5,718 bases of DNA, from contig VAZF01000277.1 of the NCBI GenBank assembly GCA_005888425.1, forward strand, positions 1 to 5,718, written 5' to 3'. The translations under genes and the position numbers were made by a program. The notes under the pieces were generated by a model, which was given only the letters and a program-made list of their open reading frames with translations, was not told where the DNA came from and did no database searches. Numbering within the stretch: position 1 is the first letter of the stretch; each line of letters opens with the position of its first letter. Source of the DNA: Alphaproteobacteria bacterium. GTDB lineage: Bacteria > Pseudomonadota > Alphaproteobacteria > ATCC43930 > CGMCC-115725. Shown in pieces: positions 1 through 5,718 of this stretch.

Positions 1-167
1 TCGAAGTTATGAACAATACTTTAATCGACGGATGCGGCACGAGGCATGACAGCGAGCGCCGCCACCGCGCGTGCATCCGCTGGCGTCGTCGCCGCGCATG
101 ATGGAATTCGCTGTCCGGACGAGTTCATGAAAAACGGCATACGGTCGAATGAGATAGCCAAATTCTA

Positions 168-197
168 TTGTACTCCGGCCGGACGTTAAGGTATTAG
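168..197 (+). promoter_or_regulatory. Possible weak sigma-70 type promoter
   Basis: TTGTAC at 168-173 and TATTAG at 192-197 are separated by 18 bp inside an AT-richer patch. The -35 match to TTGACA is only 3 of 6 and the -10 match to TATAAT is 4 of 6, so this could easily be chance. Its position about 145 bp before the first plus-strand gene is sensible. No operator-like inverted repeat stands out around it. Confidence 0.2.
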
Positions 198-332
198 CGA
201 GGCGCTCCGAGGAAAATCTGGCGCGCCCGAACCGATCCAAGCAGTCGGCCGACGAGTTGCATAGCCGGCGTTCGGGTGCGCGCCTATCCTTGGCTAAACA
301 CCATCGAAGGCGCGGCGCCAGCAAGTACCTTC

Positions 333-338
333 GAGGTG
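333..338 (+). promoter_or_regulatory. Ribosome binding site deciding the GTG start at 343
   Basis: GAGGTG lies 4 bases before the GTG at 343. An in-frame TGA at 337-339 overlaps it, so translation of this frame cannot begin further upstream. Together these two facts fix the start of the 146-residue protein. Confidence 0.75.
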
Positions 339-342
339 ATTC

Positions 343-783
343 GTGCAAGTTCTCGACTTCAACACCGGTATCGACTTTGGAGCCAAGGGAAACCTCAAGG
401 AGTTCGGCCCGGTTGGCTTCAGCAGCAATCCGGACGACGTCAGTACCTGGAGCGCGAAGCCGTTTGTCGAACTGAATTTCCGGCTGCCGCCGCTGCGGCG
501 CGACCTGGGCATCACCGTCCAGGTGTTTCCGTTCCTGCCGGACGGCGCGCCAGTGACGAAGCAGGATTGCTGGGTATATGTCAACGGGCTCCTGGTGCAT
601 TTCTGCTCGGTCTCGGCGCCCTGCGAGATCGGCTTCACGGTGTCGCGCGAGATCGTCAGCCCGCGCGCCAACCGCCTGTCTTTTGTGCTGCCGAACGCGC
701 TCTCGCCGAGCGAGCTGAAGCTGGGCGACGATCTGCGCAAGCTGGGGCTCGCCTTTGTCAAGCTGAGCGCGGCGCAGGCATAG
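343..783 (+). CDS. Small beta-sandwich-like protein of unknown function
   Basis: This 146-residue protein starts with GTG; an in-frame TGA at 337-339 and the GAGGTG site fix that start. It has no signal peptide, membrane segment or catalytic motif that I can see. Its sequence alternates short beta-strand-like stretches with turns. It resembles a type of module I associate with alphaproteobacterial polysaccharide and glycosyltransferase loci: a GF...W element near residues 25-36, a strand ending in VNG at 80-82, and a C-terminal signature SPxxLxLxxDxRxLGL at 121-136. The biochemical role of such modules is not known to me; carbohydrate or acceptor binding is only a guess. It ends 42 bp before the large glycosyltransferase gene, in the same reading frame, and is probably co-transcribed with it. 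Coding is likely because composition is protein-like and the ribosome binding site is good. Family recognition is tentative. Confidence 0.85.
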   Translation: MQVLDFNTGIDFGAKGNLKEFGPVGFSSNPDDVSTWSAKPFVELNFRLPPLRRDLGITVQVFPFLPDGAPVTKQDCWVYVNGLLVHFCSVSAPCEIGFTVSREIVSPRANRLSFVLPNALSPSELKLGDDLRKLGLAFVKLSAAQA

Positions 784-816
784 CGCGCGGACCGCAACAT
801 CGAATTTGACTTCTTC

Positions 817-820
817 GAGG
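817..820 (+). promoter_or_regulatory. Ribosome binding site for the glycosyltransferase gene
   Basis: GAGG lies 5 bases before the ATG at 826, within the 42-bp gap after the upstream stop at 781-783. It supports independent initiation here even though the two genes are in the same reading frame. Confidence 0.65.
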
Positions 821-825
821 ATCGC

Positions 826-3621
826 ATGGCGAGACCATCGCAACAGCGTAAGAGACGGACGGCCGCGCCCGAACCGGCCGATAGCGAGACGGCGCCCCCG
901 CAGGCGGGCGGCGAGGCGGGCGACGAAGGAGGAGAGGGCGCTCTTGTCGTCGAGCTGTCGGATATCGGCCAGGCGGAGCTTGCGCTCGCCGGCGAGGTCA
1001 GTTCGGAGCCACTGCACGGCTTGCATCTGGTGAGCGGCGAGGCTGCGGTGGCGTTGCCCTCGCCCGTCGTGCTCTCGAGCGCGGCGGCGCCGCTCGTGGC
1101 AGGCGCTGCCGGATCGCAAGTGGAGCTCGCCGGCGTCCCGATCGAGGGAAGGCTGCGCGGCAATCTCGATTATGCCGACTGGTCCGGCATCAAGGGCTGG
1201 ATCTGGGACCCGACGGAACCCGACAAGCGCATCGCACTCGAATTGCTCGACGGCGACAATCTCCTGGCGACAGTGCTGGCGGGCGAATACCGCCCCGATC
1301 TGCTCGATGCCGGGATCGGCGACGGGCGGCACGGGTTTACGATCGGGTTCAGCGAGACGCTTCTCCCCTACGCGCGCCACACGCTGCATCTGCGCCCGGT
1401 CGGCTCGACCGTCGAGCTGCCCTCCTTCCCGCTCGAAATGACGCGTGACCATATCGGCTTCGATGCGAGCGCGATGCGGTTTTTGCTCGGCAATGTCGCG
1501 GCCGAGACGGCGCGCGCCCAGGAGGCGGACGATCTGGCGCCGCTGATCAACAATCTGGTCGAGCTGCTCGATCAGGCGCTGTCGCAATATTATGCATTGT
1601 CCGCCGAGAAGGCGGCGCTGGCGACCGCCGATATGCTGAACCCGGCGGCGCTGACGGGCCAGGTTCAGACGCTTGTGGAATCAATCCAAAGGAATTACGC
1701 GCTTCACCTCGATGACACCGAGCACCCGGTCGTCTCGATCGTCATCCCGGTCTACAACAAGTTCGACCTGACCTATCAATGCATCCGGTCGATCCAGCAG
1801 CACGGCGCCGAGATTCCATACGAGATCGTCATTGTCGACGATTGCTCGCGCGACGAGACGCTGTTCGCCAATTTCGTGTTCAGCGGCGCCATCCGCATCG
1901 TGCGGAACGCCGCCAATCAGAGTTTCATCCGCTCGTGCAACCGCGGATTCGAAGCGGCGCGCGGCGCGTATGTCGTGTTTCTCAACAACGACACCGAGGT
2001 GAAGCCGCGCTGGCTCGATGAGCTGTATGAGACGCTGCGGCGCGACCCAAAAATCGGGATCGCCGGCTCGAAACTGCTGTTCCCTGACGGCCGGCTGCAG
2101 GAATGCGGCGGGATCGTGTGGCGCCTCGGCGACGGATGGAATTGGGGCCGCGACCAGGATCCGGCGGATCCGCGCTTTTGCTATATGCGCGACACCGATT
2201 ACGTGTCCGGCGCGGCCCTGATGATCAAGTCGAGCCTGTTCCGCGAGCTCGGCCAGTTCGACGAGTATTACTGCCCGCTTTATTACGAAGATACGGATCT
2301 CTGCTTCAAGGTGCGGCAGCGCGGCTACCGCACCGTCGTGCAGCCGGCCTCTGAAGTCATTCACTCCGAAGGCGCGAGCGCCGGCACCAGCGTCACCGGC
2401 ACAGGCGTCAAGCGCTTCCAGGCGATCAACCACCGGAAGTTCTTCGAGCGCTGGAAGGACACGCTCGCGACGCACCGCTTCAACGGCGAATTGCCGGAAT
2501 TGGAGGCCGAGCGCAGCGTCCGGATGCGGGCGCTCGTTATCGACGATTCGGTGCCCGAACCCGACAAGGATGCCGGATCCAACGCGGTCTTCCAGCACAT
2601 CCTCACGCTGCAGCGTCTCGGCTACAAGGTGACGTTCATCCCGGGCGACAACATGGCGAGGCTCGATCCGTATACGGCCGAATTGCAGCGCCGCGGCGTC
2701 GAGTGCCTCTACCATCCTTTCTATTTCTCGGTCGAGGATGTGTTCCGGAAGCAGCCGCTGCCATTCGATCTCGTCTACCTGCACCGGTATTCGAACGCCT
2801 CGAAATATGGCGGCATGGTCCGCCAGCATTTCCCAAAGGCGCGCATCCTCTACAGCGTCGCCGATCTTCACTTCCTGCGGCTGGAGCGTCAGGCCGAGGT
2901 CGAGAAGGATGCGGTGCTGCGCCAGAAGGCGGAGCAGATGCGGCGCCTCGAACTCGGCGCGATGTTCTTTGCCGATTGCGTCATCGTGCATTCCGCGGTG
3001 GAAGCGGAGCTGCTCGCCAAGCTGGCGCCAGGAGTCCAGGTGCAGGTCATCCCGTGGACCGTCGAGCCGCGCGAGATCACGCCGTCGGAGACGGAGCGGC
3101 CAACGATCGCCTTTGTCGGCGGCTATCGGCACGAGCCGAATATCGACGCTGCGAAATGGGCGGCCGCGGAGCTGATGCCGCGATTGCGCAAAGAGGTGCC
3201 CGGCATCGAATTGCTGCTGGTCGGCAGCCACATGCCGGTGGAAGTCTCGGCGCTTGCCGAGAAGGACGTCGTGCCATTGGGCTATGTGCCCTCGCTGGAC
3301 GCCGTGTTCGCGCGGGTGCGGCTGACGATCGCGCCATTGCGCTATGGCGCCGGCCTGAAGGGCAAGGTGCTCGAAAGCTTTGCCGCCGGCATTCCGTGCG
3401 TCATGACGACAATCGCCGCGGAGGGGCTCGATCTGCCAAAGGCAATGCTGCCGCTCGTCGTCGATGAGCCGGAGGAGATCGCTGCCCGGGTCGCAAAACT
3501 GTGTCGCGACGAGGCCGAATATCGGCGTATCGTCGACGCCTGTAAGGCATATATGAGCGCCAATTATTCGGCACAGCGGATCGATGCCCTCCTCAAAGAG
3601 GCCTGCGCGCTCGCCAGCTAG
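826..3621 (+). CDS. Multidomain glycosyltransferase: accessory module + GT2 + GT4
   Basis: This 931-residue, apparently cytoplasmic enzyme has no signal peptide or membrane helix. Residues 1-100 are an Ala/Gly/Glu-rich, probably flexible region. Residues about 104-205 form an accessory module with GWIWDP at 124-129, YRPDL at 155-159 and GIGDGRHGF at 163-171. Residues 210-300 look helical. A GT2 (GT-A fold) domain covers about 302-545: VSIVIPVYN at the start, nucleotide-binding Asp pair D338/D339, metal-site NNDT at 387-390 in the usual DXD position, YYEDTD at 487-491 supplying the likely acceptor-activating acid, and HSEG at 513-516. A GT4-type (GT-B fold) unit covers about 567-925: VGGYRHEPN at 764-772, then PLRYGAG...KGKVLE ending at E850, and AAEGLDL around E866. 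The protein should transfer two sugars, or one sugar by one domain with the other specialised, from nucleotide donors to a surface glycan. Donor and acceptor cannot be read from sequence. The gene follows a beta-sandwich gene by 42 bp and overlaps the phosphatase gene by 38 bp, suggesting one operon. Both glycosyltransferase assignments are secure at fold level. Confidence 0.95.
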   Translation: MARPSQQRKRRTAAPEPADSETAPPQAGGEAGDEGGEGALVVELSDIGQAELALAGEVSSEPLHGLHLVSGEAAVALPSPVVLSSAAAPLVAGAAGSQVELAGVPIEGRLRGNLDYADWSGIKGWIWDPTEPDKRIALELLDGDNLLATVLAGEYRPDLLDAGIGDGRHGFTIGFSETLLPYARHTLHLRPVGSTVELPSFPLEMTRDHIGFDASAMRFLLGNVAAETARAQEADDLAPLINNLVELLDQALSQYYALSAEKAALATADMLNPAALTGQVQTLVESIQRNYALHLDDTEHPVVSIVIPVYNKFDLTYQCIRSIQQHGAEIPYEIVIVDDCSRDETLFANFVFSGAIRIVRNAANQSFIRSCNRGFEAARGAYVVFLNNDTEVKPRWLDELYETLRRDPKIGIAGSKLLFPDGRLQECGGIVWRLGDGWNWGRDQDPADPRFCYMRDTDYVSGAALMIKSSLFRELGQFDEYYCPLYYEDTDLCFKVRQRGYRTVVQPASEVIHSEGASAGTSVTGTGVKRFQAINHRKFFERWKDTLATHRFNGELPELEAERSVRMRALVIDDSVPEPDKDAGSNAVFQHILTLQRLGYKVTFIPGDNMARLDPYTAELQRRGVECLYHPFYFSVEDVFRKQPLPFDLVYLHRYSNASKYGGMVRQHFPKARILYSVADLHFLRLERQAEVEKDAVLRQKAEQMRRLELGAMFFADCVIVHSAVEAELLAKLAPGVQVQVIPWTVEPREITPSETERPTIAFVGGYRHEPNIDAAKWAAAELMPRLRKEVPGIELLLVGSHMPVEVSALAEKDVVPLGYVPSLDAVFARVRLTIAPLRYGAGLKGKVLESFAAGIPCVMTTIAAEGLDLPKAMLPLVVDEPEEIAARVAKLCRDEAEYRRIVDACKAYMSANYSAQRIDALLKEACALAS

Positions 3622-4147
3622 ATCAGCTGGCGCGGCCGGCGCGCCCCGCCCGGCCGCCTTTCTCGACCGCGATGGCGTCCTCAATCACGATGAGGGCTAT
3701 GTCGGACATGTCTCGCGCTTTCGCTGGATCGACGGCGCGCGCGAGGCGGTGAAGCTGCTCAACGAGAGGGGCTATCTCGTCTTTGTGGTGACCAACCAGT
3801 CCGGCATCGCGCGCGGCCTCTACCGCGAAGAGGATGTCGCTGCCGTGCACGCGCATATGGTGGCGGAGCTCGCCGCGGCGGGGGCATATATCGACGATTT
3901 TCGCTACTGCCCCTACCACCCGGAAGGGACGATCGCCGCCTATTGCCGGCTCAGCGATTGGCGCAAGCCCGCTCCCGGGATGCTCCTCGATCTGATGCGG
4001 CACTGGCCGGTCGACCGGCAAGGGAGCTTTCTGATCGGCGACAAGGCGACCGATATCGCCGCCGCCGAGGCGGCCGGCATCCCCGGCTACCTGTTCGCCG
4101 GCGGCGATCTCGCGGCCTTTGTCGCCCGCCTGATCGCCGAACGCTAG
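3584..4147 (+). CDS. gmhB: HAD-IIIA phosphatase, GmhB-like (heptose bisphosphate 7-phosphatase family)
   Basis: This 187-residue cytoplasmic protein has all four HAD motifs. Motif I is FLDRDGVLN with nucleophile D28 and D30; motif II is VVTNQSG with T70; motif III is RKPAPGM with K128; motif IV is GDKATD with D153 and D157. Spacing and the GIARGLY segment after motif II match GmhB, which removes the 7-phosphate of D-glycero-D-manno-heptose 1,7-bisphosphate during ADP- or GDP-heptose synthesis. The oddity is the zinc loop. Classical GmhB has C-x-H and C-x-C; here the loop reads CPYHPEG (C109 kept, the ligand His position is Y111) and later SDW (S124 and W126 replace the two Cys). A zinc-free subgroup, possibly with another sugar phosphate as substrate, is likely. 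ATG 3584 is the only usable start: an in-frame TGA lies at 3554-3556 and no ATG, GTG or TTG occurs between 3584 and motif I. It overlaps the glycosyltransferase gene by 38 bp with only a weak ribosome site (AGCGGA), pointing to translational coupling. Confidence 0.88.
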   Translation: MPSSKRPARSPARSAGAAGAPRPAAFLDRDGVLNHDEGYVGHVSRFRWIDGAREAVKLLNERGYLVFVVTNQSGIARGLYREEDVAAVHAHMVAELAAAGAYIDDFRYCPYHPEGTIAAYCRLSDWRKPAPGMLLDLMRHWPVDRQGSFLIGDKATDIAAAEAAGIPGYLFAGGDLAAFVARLIAER

Positions 4148-4683
4148 GAGAGTCGGCGGCGGCGGAACAGACCGCGCATCAGGCTTGCGATCTCATACAG
4201 CACCGCGCCAAACGCGCGGCGCATCGAGGAGGCCGGCACGCCGGCGACGCCGATCACTTCAAGGCCGGCGCGGCGGAAGAGACGCGCGGCGCGCGGCAGA
4301 TGCGCCCGGTCGCTGACCAGGACGATGCGGGGTTTGCCGATCGCGTGGAGCAGGCGGGCGGTATAGGCGGCATTCTCGAAGGTGTTGCGCGATTCCGTTT
4401 CGAGCAACACCGCCGTCTCGGGCACGCCGGCCTCACGCGCCAGGTCGCGCATGACTGCCGCCTCCGTGGATGCCCCGGCACCGCCGCCCGACATGACGAT
4501 GAGCGGCGCCGCGCCTTCGCGATAGAGGCCAACCCCGAGCGCAACGCGGCGGCGCAGCCGCTCGCTCGGTCGGCCACCGCCGACGAGCTGGCAGCCGAGC
4601 ACGACGATCGCGTCGGCCGCTTCGTGGTTCAGAGCGGCGCTCGCCTCAGCGGGCGCCGAGCGCGGCGAGGCGCTGTTGCGCAT
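4144..4683 (-). CDS. DUF218 / YdcF-SanA-like protein
   Basis: This 179-residue protein has the hallmarks of the DUF218 family: DAIVVLGCQL at 24-33, SERLRRRV at 40-47, the glycine turn MSGGG at 64-68, the signature ETESRNTFEN at 95-104, and VSDRAHLPRA at 123-132, which corresponds to the family's S-x-x-H-x-x-R-A element. Family members include E. coli YdcF, a soluble protein reported to bind S-adenosylmethionine, and SanA, linked to envelope barrier function. The general biochemical role is unsettled. Unlike SanA-type members this one has no N-terminal membrane helix; the first 20 residues are Ala/Ser-rich. It ends with a basic helix-like tail (RGLFRRRRLS) that might touch membranes or nucleic acid; that is inference. 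ATG 4683 is favoured because no other ATG, GTG or TTG precedes the first conserved strand; AGGCG about 10 bases upstream is a weak ribosome site. The gene overlaps the dioxygenase gene by 38 bp and shares its stop-codon bases with the convergent phosphatase gene. Confidence 0.88.
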   Translation of the reverse strand: MRNSASPRSAPAEASAALNHEAADAIVVLGCQLVGGGRPSERLRRRVALGVGLYREGAAPLIVMSGGGAGASTEAAVMRDLAREAGVPETAVLLETESRNTFENAAYTARLLHAIGKPRIVLVSDRAHLPRAARLFRRAGLEVIGVAGVPASSMRRAFGAVLYEIASLMRGLFRRRRLS

Positions 4684-5596
4684 CCATGATGGTCGCCTGC
4701 GTCGTCGTCGCGGGGGTCAGGCGGAAATCGAATTCGGCGGTGTAGTACGGTCCCGTAATGCCGAGCCGCTTGGCCTCGGCATCGGGCTTCTCATGCTTTG
4801 TGAAATCGCAGATCAAGGTGTCCTTGACCGCGAATACCGCATCGCTTTGCAGATACTCGTCGGTACGGTCGAAAATATGCGTCGTGACCGGCTCGTAGCC
4901 GTCGGCCGACACGACGAAATGAATATGGGCGGGCCGCCAGGGATGCCGCCCGGTCGCCTTCAGCATGCGGCCCACCGGCCCGTCCGACGGGATCGGGTAG
5001 TTGACCGGCAGCACCGTGCGGATCAGGTACCGCCCCTCGGCATCGCTGCGGAATTTGCCGCGCATGTGCAATTCGTTCGGCTTCTCGTCCTGTGCATCGT
5101 AAAGACCGTTCGATTGCGTCTGCCAGACATCGAGGAGCGCGTTCGCGACGGGCTTCCCGCCGAGATCGAGGACGCGGCCGCGGACCAGCGTGGGTGTGCC
5201 GGTACGGTCGCGGTGCGCGATGTTGCCGCCCATCGGCATCTCGGGCGCGCCCAATCGGTGGAAGGGTCCGAACACGGTCGACTCGGTCGCGCCGTCGGGT
5301 TTCCGGTGATCGAGCAGATCGACGACCATCGAGACACCGAGCGTGTCGGAAAACAGGATGAATTCCTGCCGCTTGTCGCTGCACATCTTGCCGGCTTCGG
5401 TCAGGATCTCGATCGCCTGAAACCATTCCGCCTCGGTCAATTTCACCTCTTTGACAAAGGCATGCAGATGGCTGATCAGGCTCAGCATGATCTCGCGCAG
5501 CCGCGGATCTTGTGTTCCCGAAAATCGCGCCAACACCTCGGCGGTGATGTCGTCCTCGGTCTTGTTGCGCAGCGCCCCGTTCTGTGCATCCGGCAT
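4646..5596 (-). CDS. Intradiol ring-cleavage dioxygenase, hydroxyquinol 1,2-dioxygenase-like
   Basis: This 316-residue cytoplasmic, Fe(III)-dependent enzyme should open an aromatic ring between two adjacent hydroxylated carbons. Hydroxyquinol would give maleylacetate; catechol would give cis,cis-muconate. Residue numbers use the start at 5596. An N-terminal helical dimerisation region (about 15-100) is followed by the catalytic beta-sandwich. Iron ligands are Y166 (GLYDAQ), Y200 (NYPIP), H224 and H226 (RPAHIHF), with the conserved R221. The segments ESTVFGPFHR, NYPIPSDGPVG and ATGRHPWRPAHIHF are closer to hydroxyquinol dioxygenases than to catechol dioxygenases as I know them, but substrate needs testing. 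ATG 5596 is preferred because TGAGGA (5609-5604) sits 7 bases before it. An alternative ATG at 5617 would add seven residues and overlap the upstream stop as ATGA, but has no comparable ribosome site. The last 20 or so residues extend beyond the conserved FDFRL end and overlap the next gene. Confidence 0.93.
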   Translation of the reverse strand: MPDAQNGALRNKTEDDITAEVLARFSGTQDPRLREIMLSLISHLHAFVKEVKLTEAEWFQAIEILTEAGKMCSDKRQEFILFSDTLGVSMVVDLLDHRKPDGATESTVFGPFHRLGAPEMPMGGNIAHRDRTGTPTLVRGRVLDLGGKPVANALLDVWQTQSNGLYDAQDEKPNELHMRGKFRSDAEGRYLIRTVLPVNYPIPSDGPVGRMLKATGRHPWRPAHIHFVVSADGYEPVTTHIFDRTDEYLQSDAVFAVKDTLICDFTKHEKPDAEAKRLGITGPYYTAEFDFRLTPATTTQATIMDAQQRLAALGAR

Positions 5597-5603
5597 TGTC
5601 TTT

Positions 5604-5609
5604 TCCTCA
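5604..5609 (-). promoter_or_regulatory. Strong ribosome binding site deciding the dioxygenase start
   Basis: Read on the minus strand, TGAGGA lies 7 bases before the ATG at 5596-5594. This is the best-matched ribosome site in the window. It places the start seven codons downstream of the first available ATG at 5617. Confidence 0.8.
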
Positions 5610-5613
5610 CCCA

Positions 5614-5718
5614 TCATTGCGCGGCGGCCTGCGCCGCCATCTGCGGCGCAAAGCGCCGCTCCATCTCGCGCCGTACCCGCATCGCTTCGCTGTCTGTCGC
5701 GGCAACATCCGACCAGCG
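5614..5718 (-). CDS. C-terminal end of an unidentified gene (partial)
   Basis: On the minus strand an open frame enters from the right edge and runs 34 codons to a TGA at 5616-5614. The visible tail reads RWSDVAATDSEAMRVRREME and continues through RRFAPQ to an Ala/Gln-rich end. It is charged and helix-like, plausible as a protein C-terminus, but holds no motif that identifies the family. The stop lies 17 bp before the dioxygenase start at 5596 and overlaps an alternative ATG at 5617 as ATGA, the usual arrangement for adjacent genes in one operon. From context it could be another aromatic-degradation gene such as a hydroxylase or reductase, but the sequence does not show that. The other frames were judged less likely because this one alone ends neatly ahead of the ribosome site. 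Confidence 0.6.
   Translation of the reverse strand, partial: RWSDVAATDSEAMRVRREMERRFAPQMAAQAAAQ

Larger units (their letters stand above)
1..342. other. Upstream region without a convincing gene
   Basis: No reading frame here has a good start, a ribosome binding site and a protein-like composition together. The only short plus-strand frame with ATG at the left edge (9-101, 30 codons) ends in an Arg-rich string typical of chance translation of GC-rich DNA. Stretches at about 1-30 and 121-200 are clearly more AT-rich than the genes that follow, as expected of a promoter or leader region. The region leads directly into the plus-strand polysaccharide genes, so I infer that their promoter lies here. 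The end of a neighbouring gene lying left of the window cannot be excluded. Confidence 0.6.

Noticed and set aside
29..79. Inverted repeat CGGATGC / GCATCCG with 37 bp between the arms
   Set aside because: Seven matching bases at this distance are expected by chance, and no second feature such as a T-run or known operator accompanies them.
9..101. Short plus-strand frame of 30 codons at the left edge
   Set aside because: No ribosome site can be judged so near the edge, and the end is an Arg-rich string; nothing supports coding.
7..1587. Long open frame on the minus strand opposite the beta-sandwich and glycosyltransferase genes
   Set aside because: It is Arg/Ala/Gln/His-rich with no recognisable domain, lies antisense to two well-supported genes and crosses their boundaries. 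Such frames are common in GC-rich DNA.
2157..2172. Closely spaced GGATCC sites (GGATCC-GGC-GGATCC)
   Set aside because: They encode the DPADP stretch of the GT2 domain; simple codon coincidence.
1681..3684. Long open frame on the minus strand opposite the GT2/GT4 domains and the start of the phosphatase gene
   Set aside because: It is antisense to a clearly conserved enzyme, its composition is typical of reverse-strand translation (many Arg, His, Asp, Gln), and no motif is visible.
3943..4689. Plus-strand open frame spanning the phosphatase/DUF218 junction
   Set aside because: It overlaps two conserved genes out of frame and its protein is Arg/Gly/Ala-rich without domain signatures.
5623..5659. 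Two neighbouring potential hairpins (GGCGGC/GCCGCC with 4-base loop; GCGGCGC/GCGCCGC with AAA loop)
   Set aside because: They lie within the coding end of the partial gene, are explained by Ala/Arg codon content, and no T-run follows on either strand, so they do not look like terminators.

Overview
The window is GC-rich, densely packed bacterial DNA. Coding style, short gene spacing and protein types suggest an alphaproteobacterium, probably Rhizobiales or Acetobacteraceae-like. This is a judgement from protein flavour, not from a marker gene. No RNA gene, CRISPR array, insertion sequence or phage gene is visible.

Layout: (1) Positions 1-342 contain no convincing gene. They are visibly more AT-rich in patches than the rest and probably hold the promoter region for what follows. 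(2) Positions 343-4147 are a plus-strand, operon-like run of three genes that looks like surface-polysaccharide or LPS machinery. It comprises a 146-residue predicted beta-sandwich protein of unknown function, a 931-residue protein joining an N-terminal accessory module to a GT2 and a GT4 glycosyltransferase unit, and a 187-residue HAD-IIIA phosphatase of the GmhB (heptose bisphosphate phosphatase) family. The third gene overlaps the second by 38 bp. (3) Positions 4144-5718 are a minus-strand run, read right to left. It comprises the last 34 codons of an unidentified gene, an intradiol ring-cleavage dioxygenase most like hydroxyquinol 1,2-dioxygenase, and a small DUF218 (YdcF/SanA-like) protein overlapping the dioxygenase gene by 38 bp.

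The two runs converge with no gap: the two stop codons share the palindrome CTAG at 4144-4147, so there is no room for a conventional intergenic terminator. This point also marks a functional boundary between glycan assembly on the left and aromatic-compound breakdown on the right.

How the genes may work together: the glycosyltransferase and the phosphatase are translationally linked. The phosphatase family makes heptose precursors for nucleotide-activated sugars, so one plausible reading is that the operon builds or attaches a heptose-containing or related glycan. The phosphatase lacks three of the four zinc ligands of classical GmhB, so its substrate should not be taken for granted. The dioxygenase would open the ring of hydroxyquinol or a catechol. 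The DUF218 protein has no evident link to that pathway beyond sharing the transcript.

Nothing here is a clearly new system. The most unusual items are the glycosyltransferase architecture with its companion beta-sandwich gene, and the zinc-less phosphatase.
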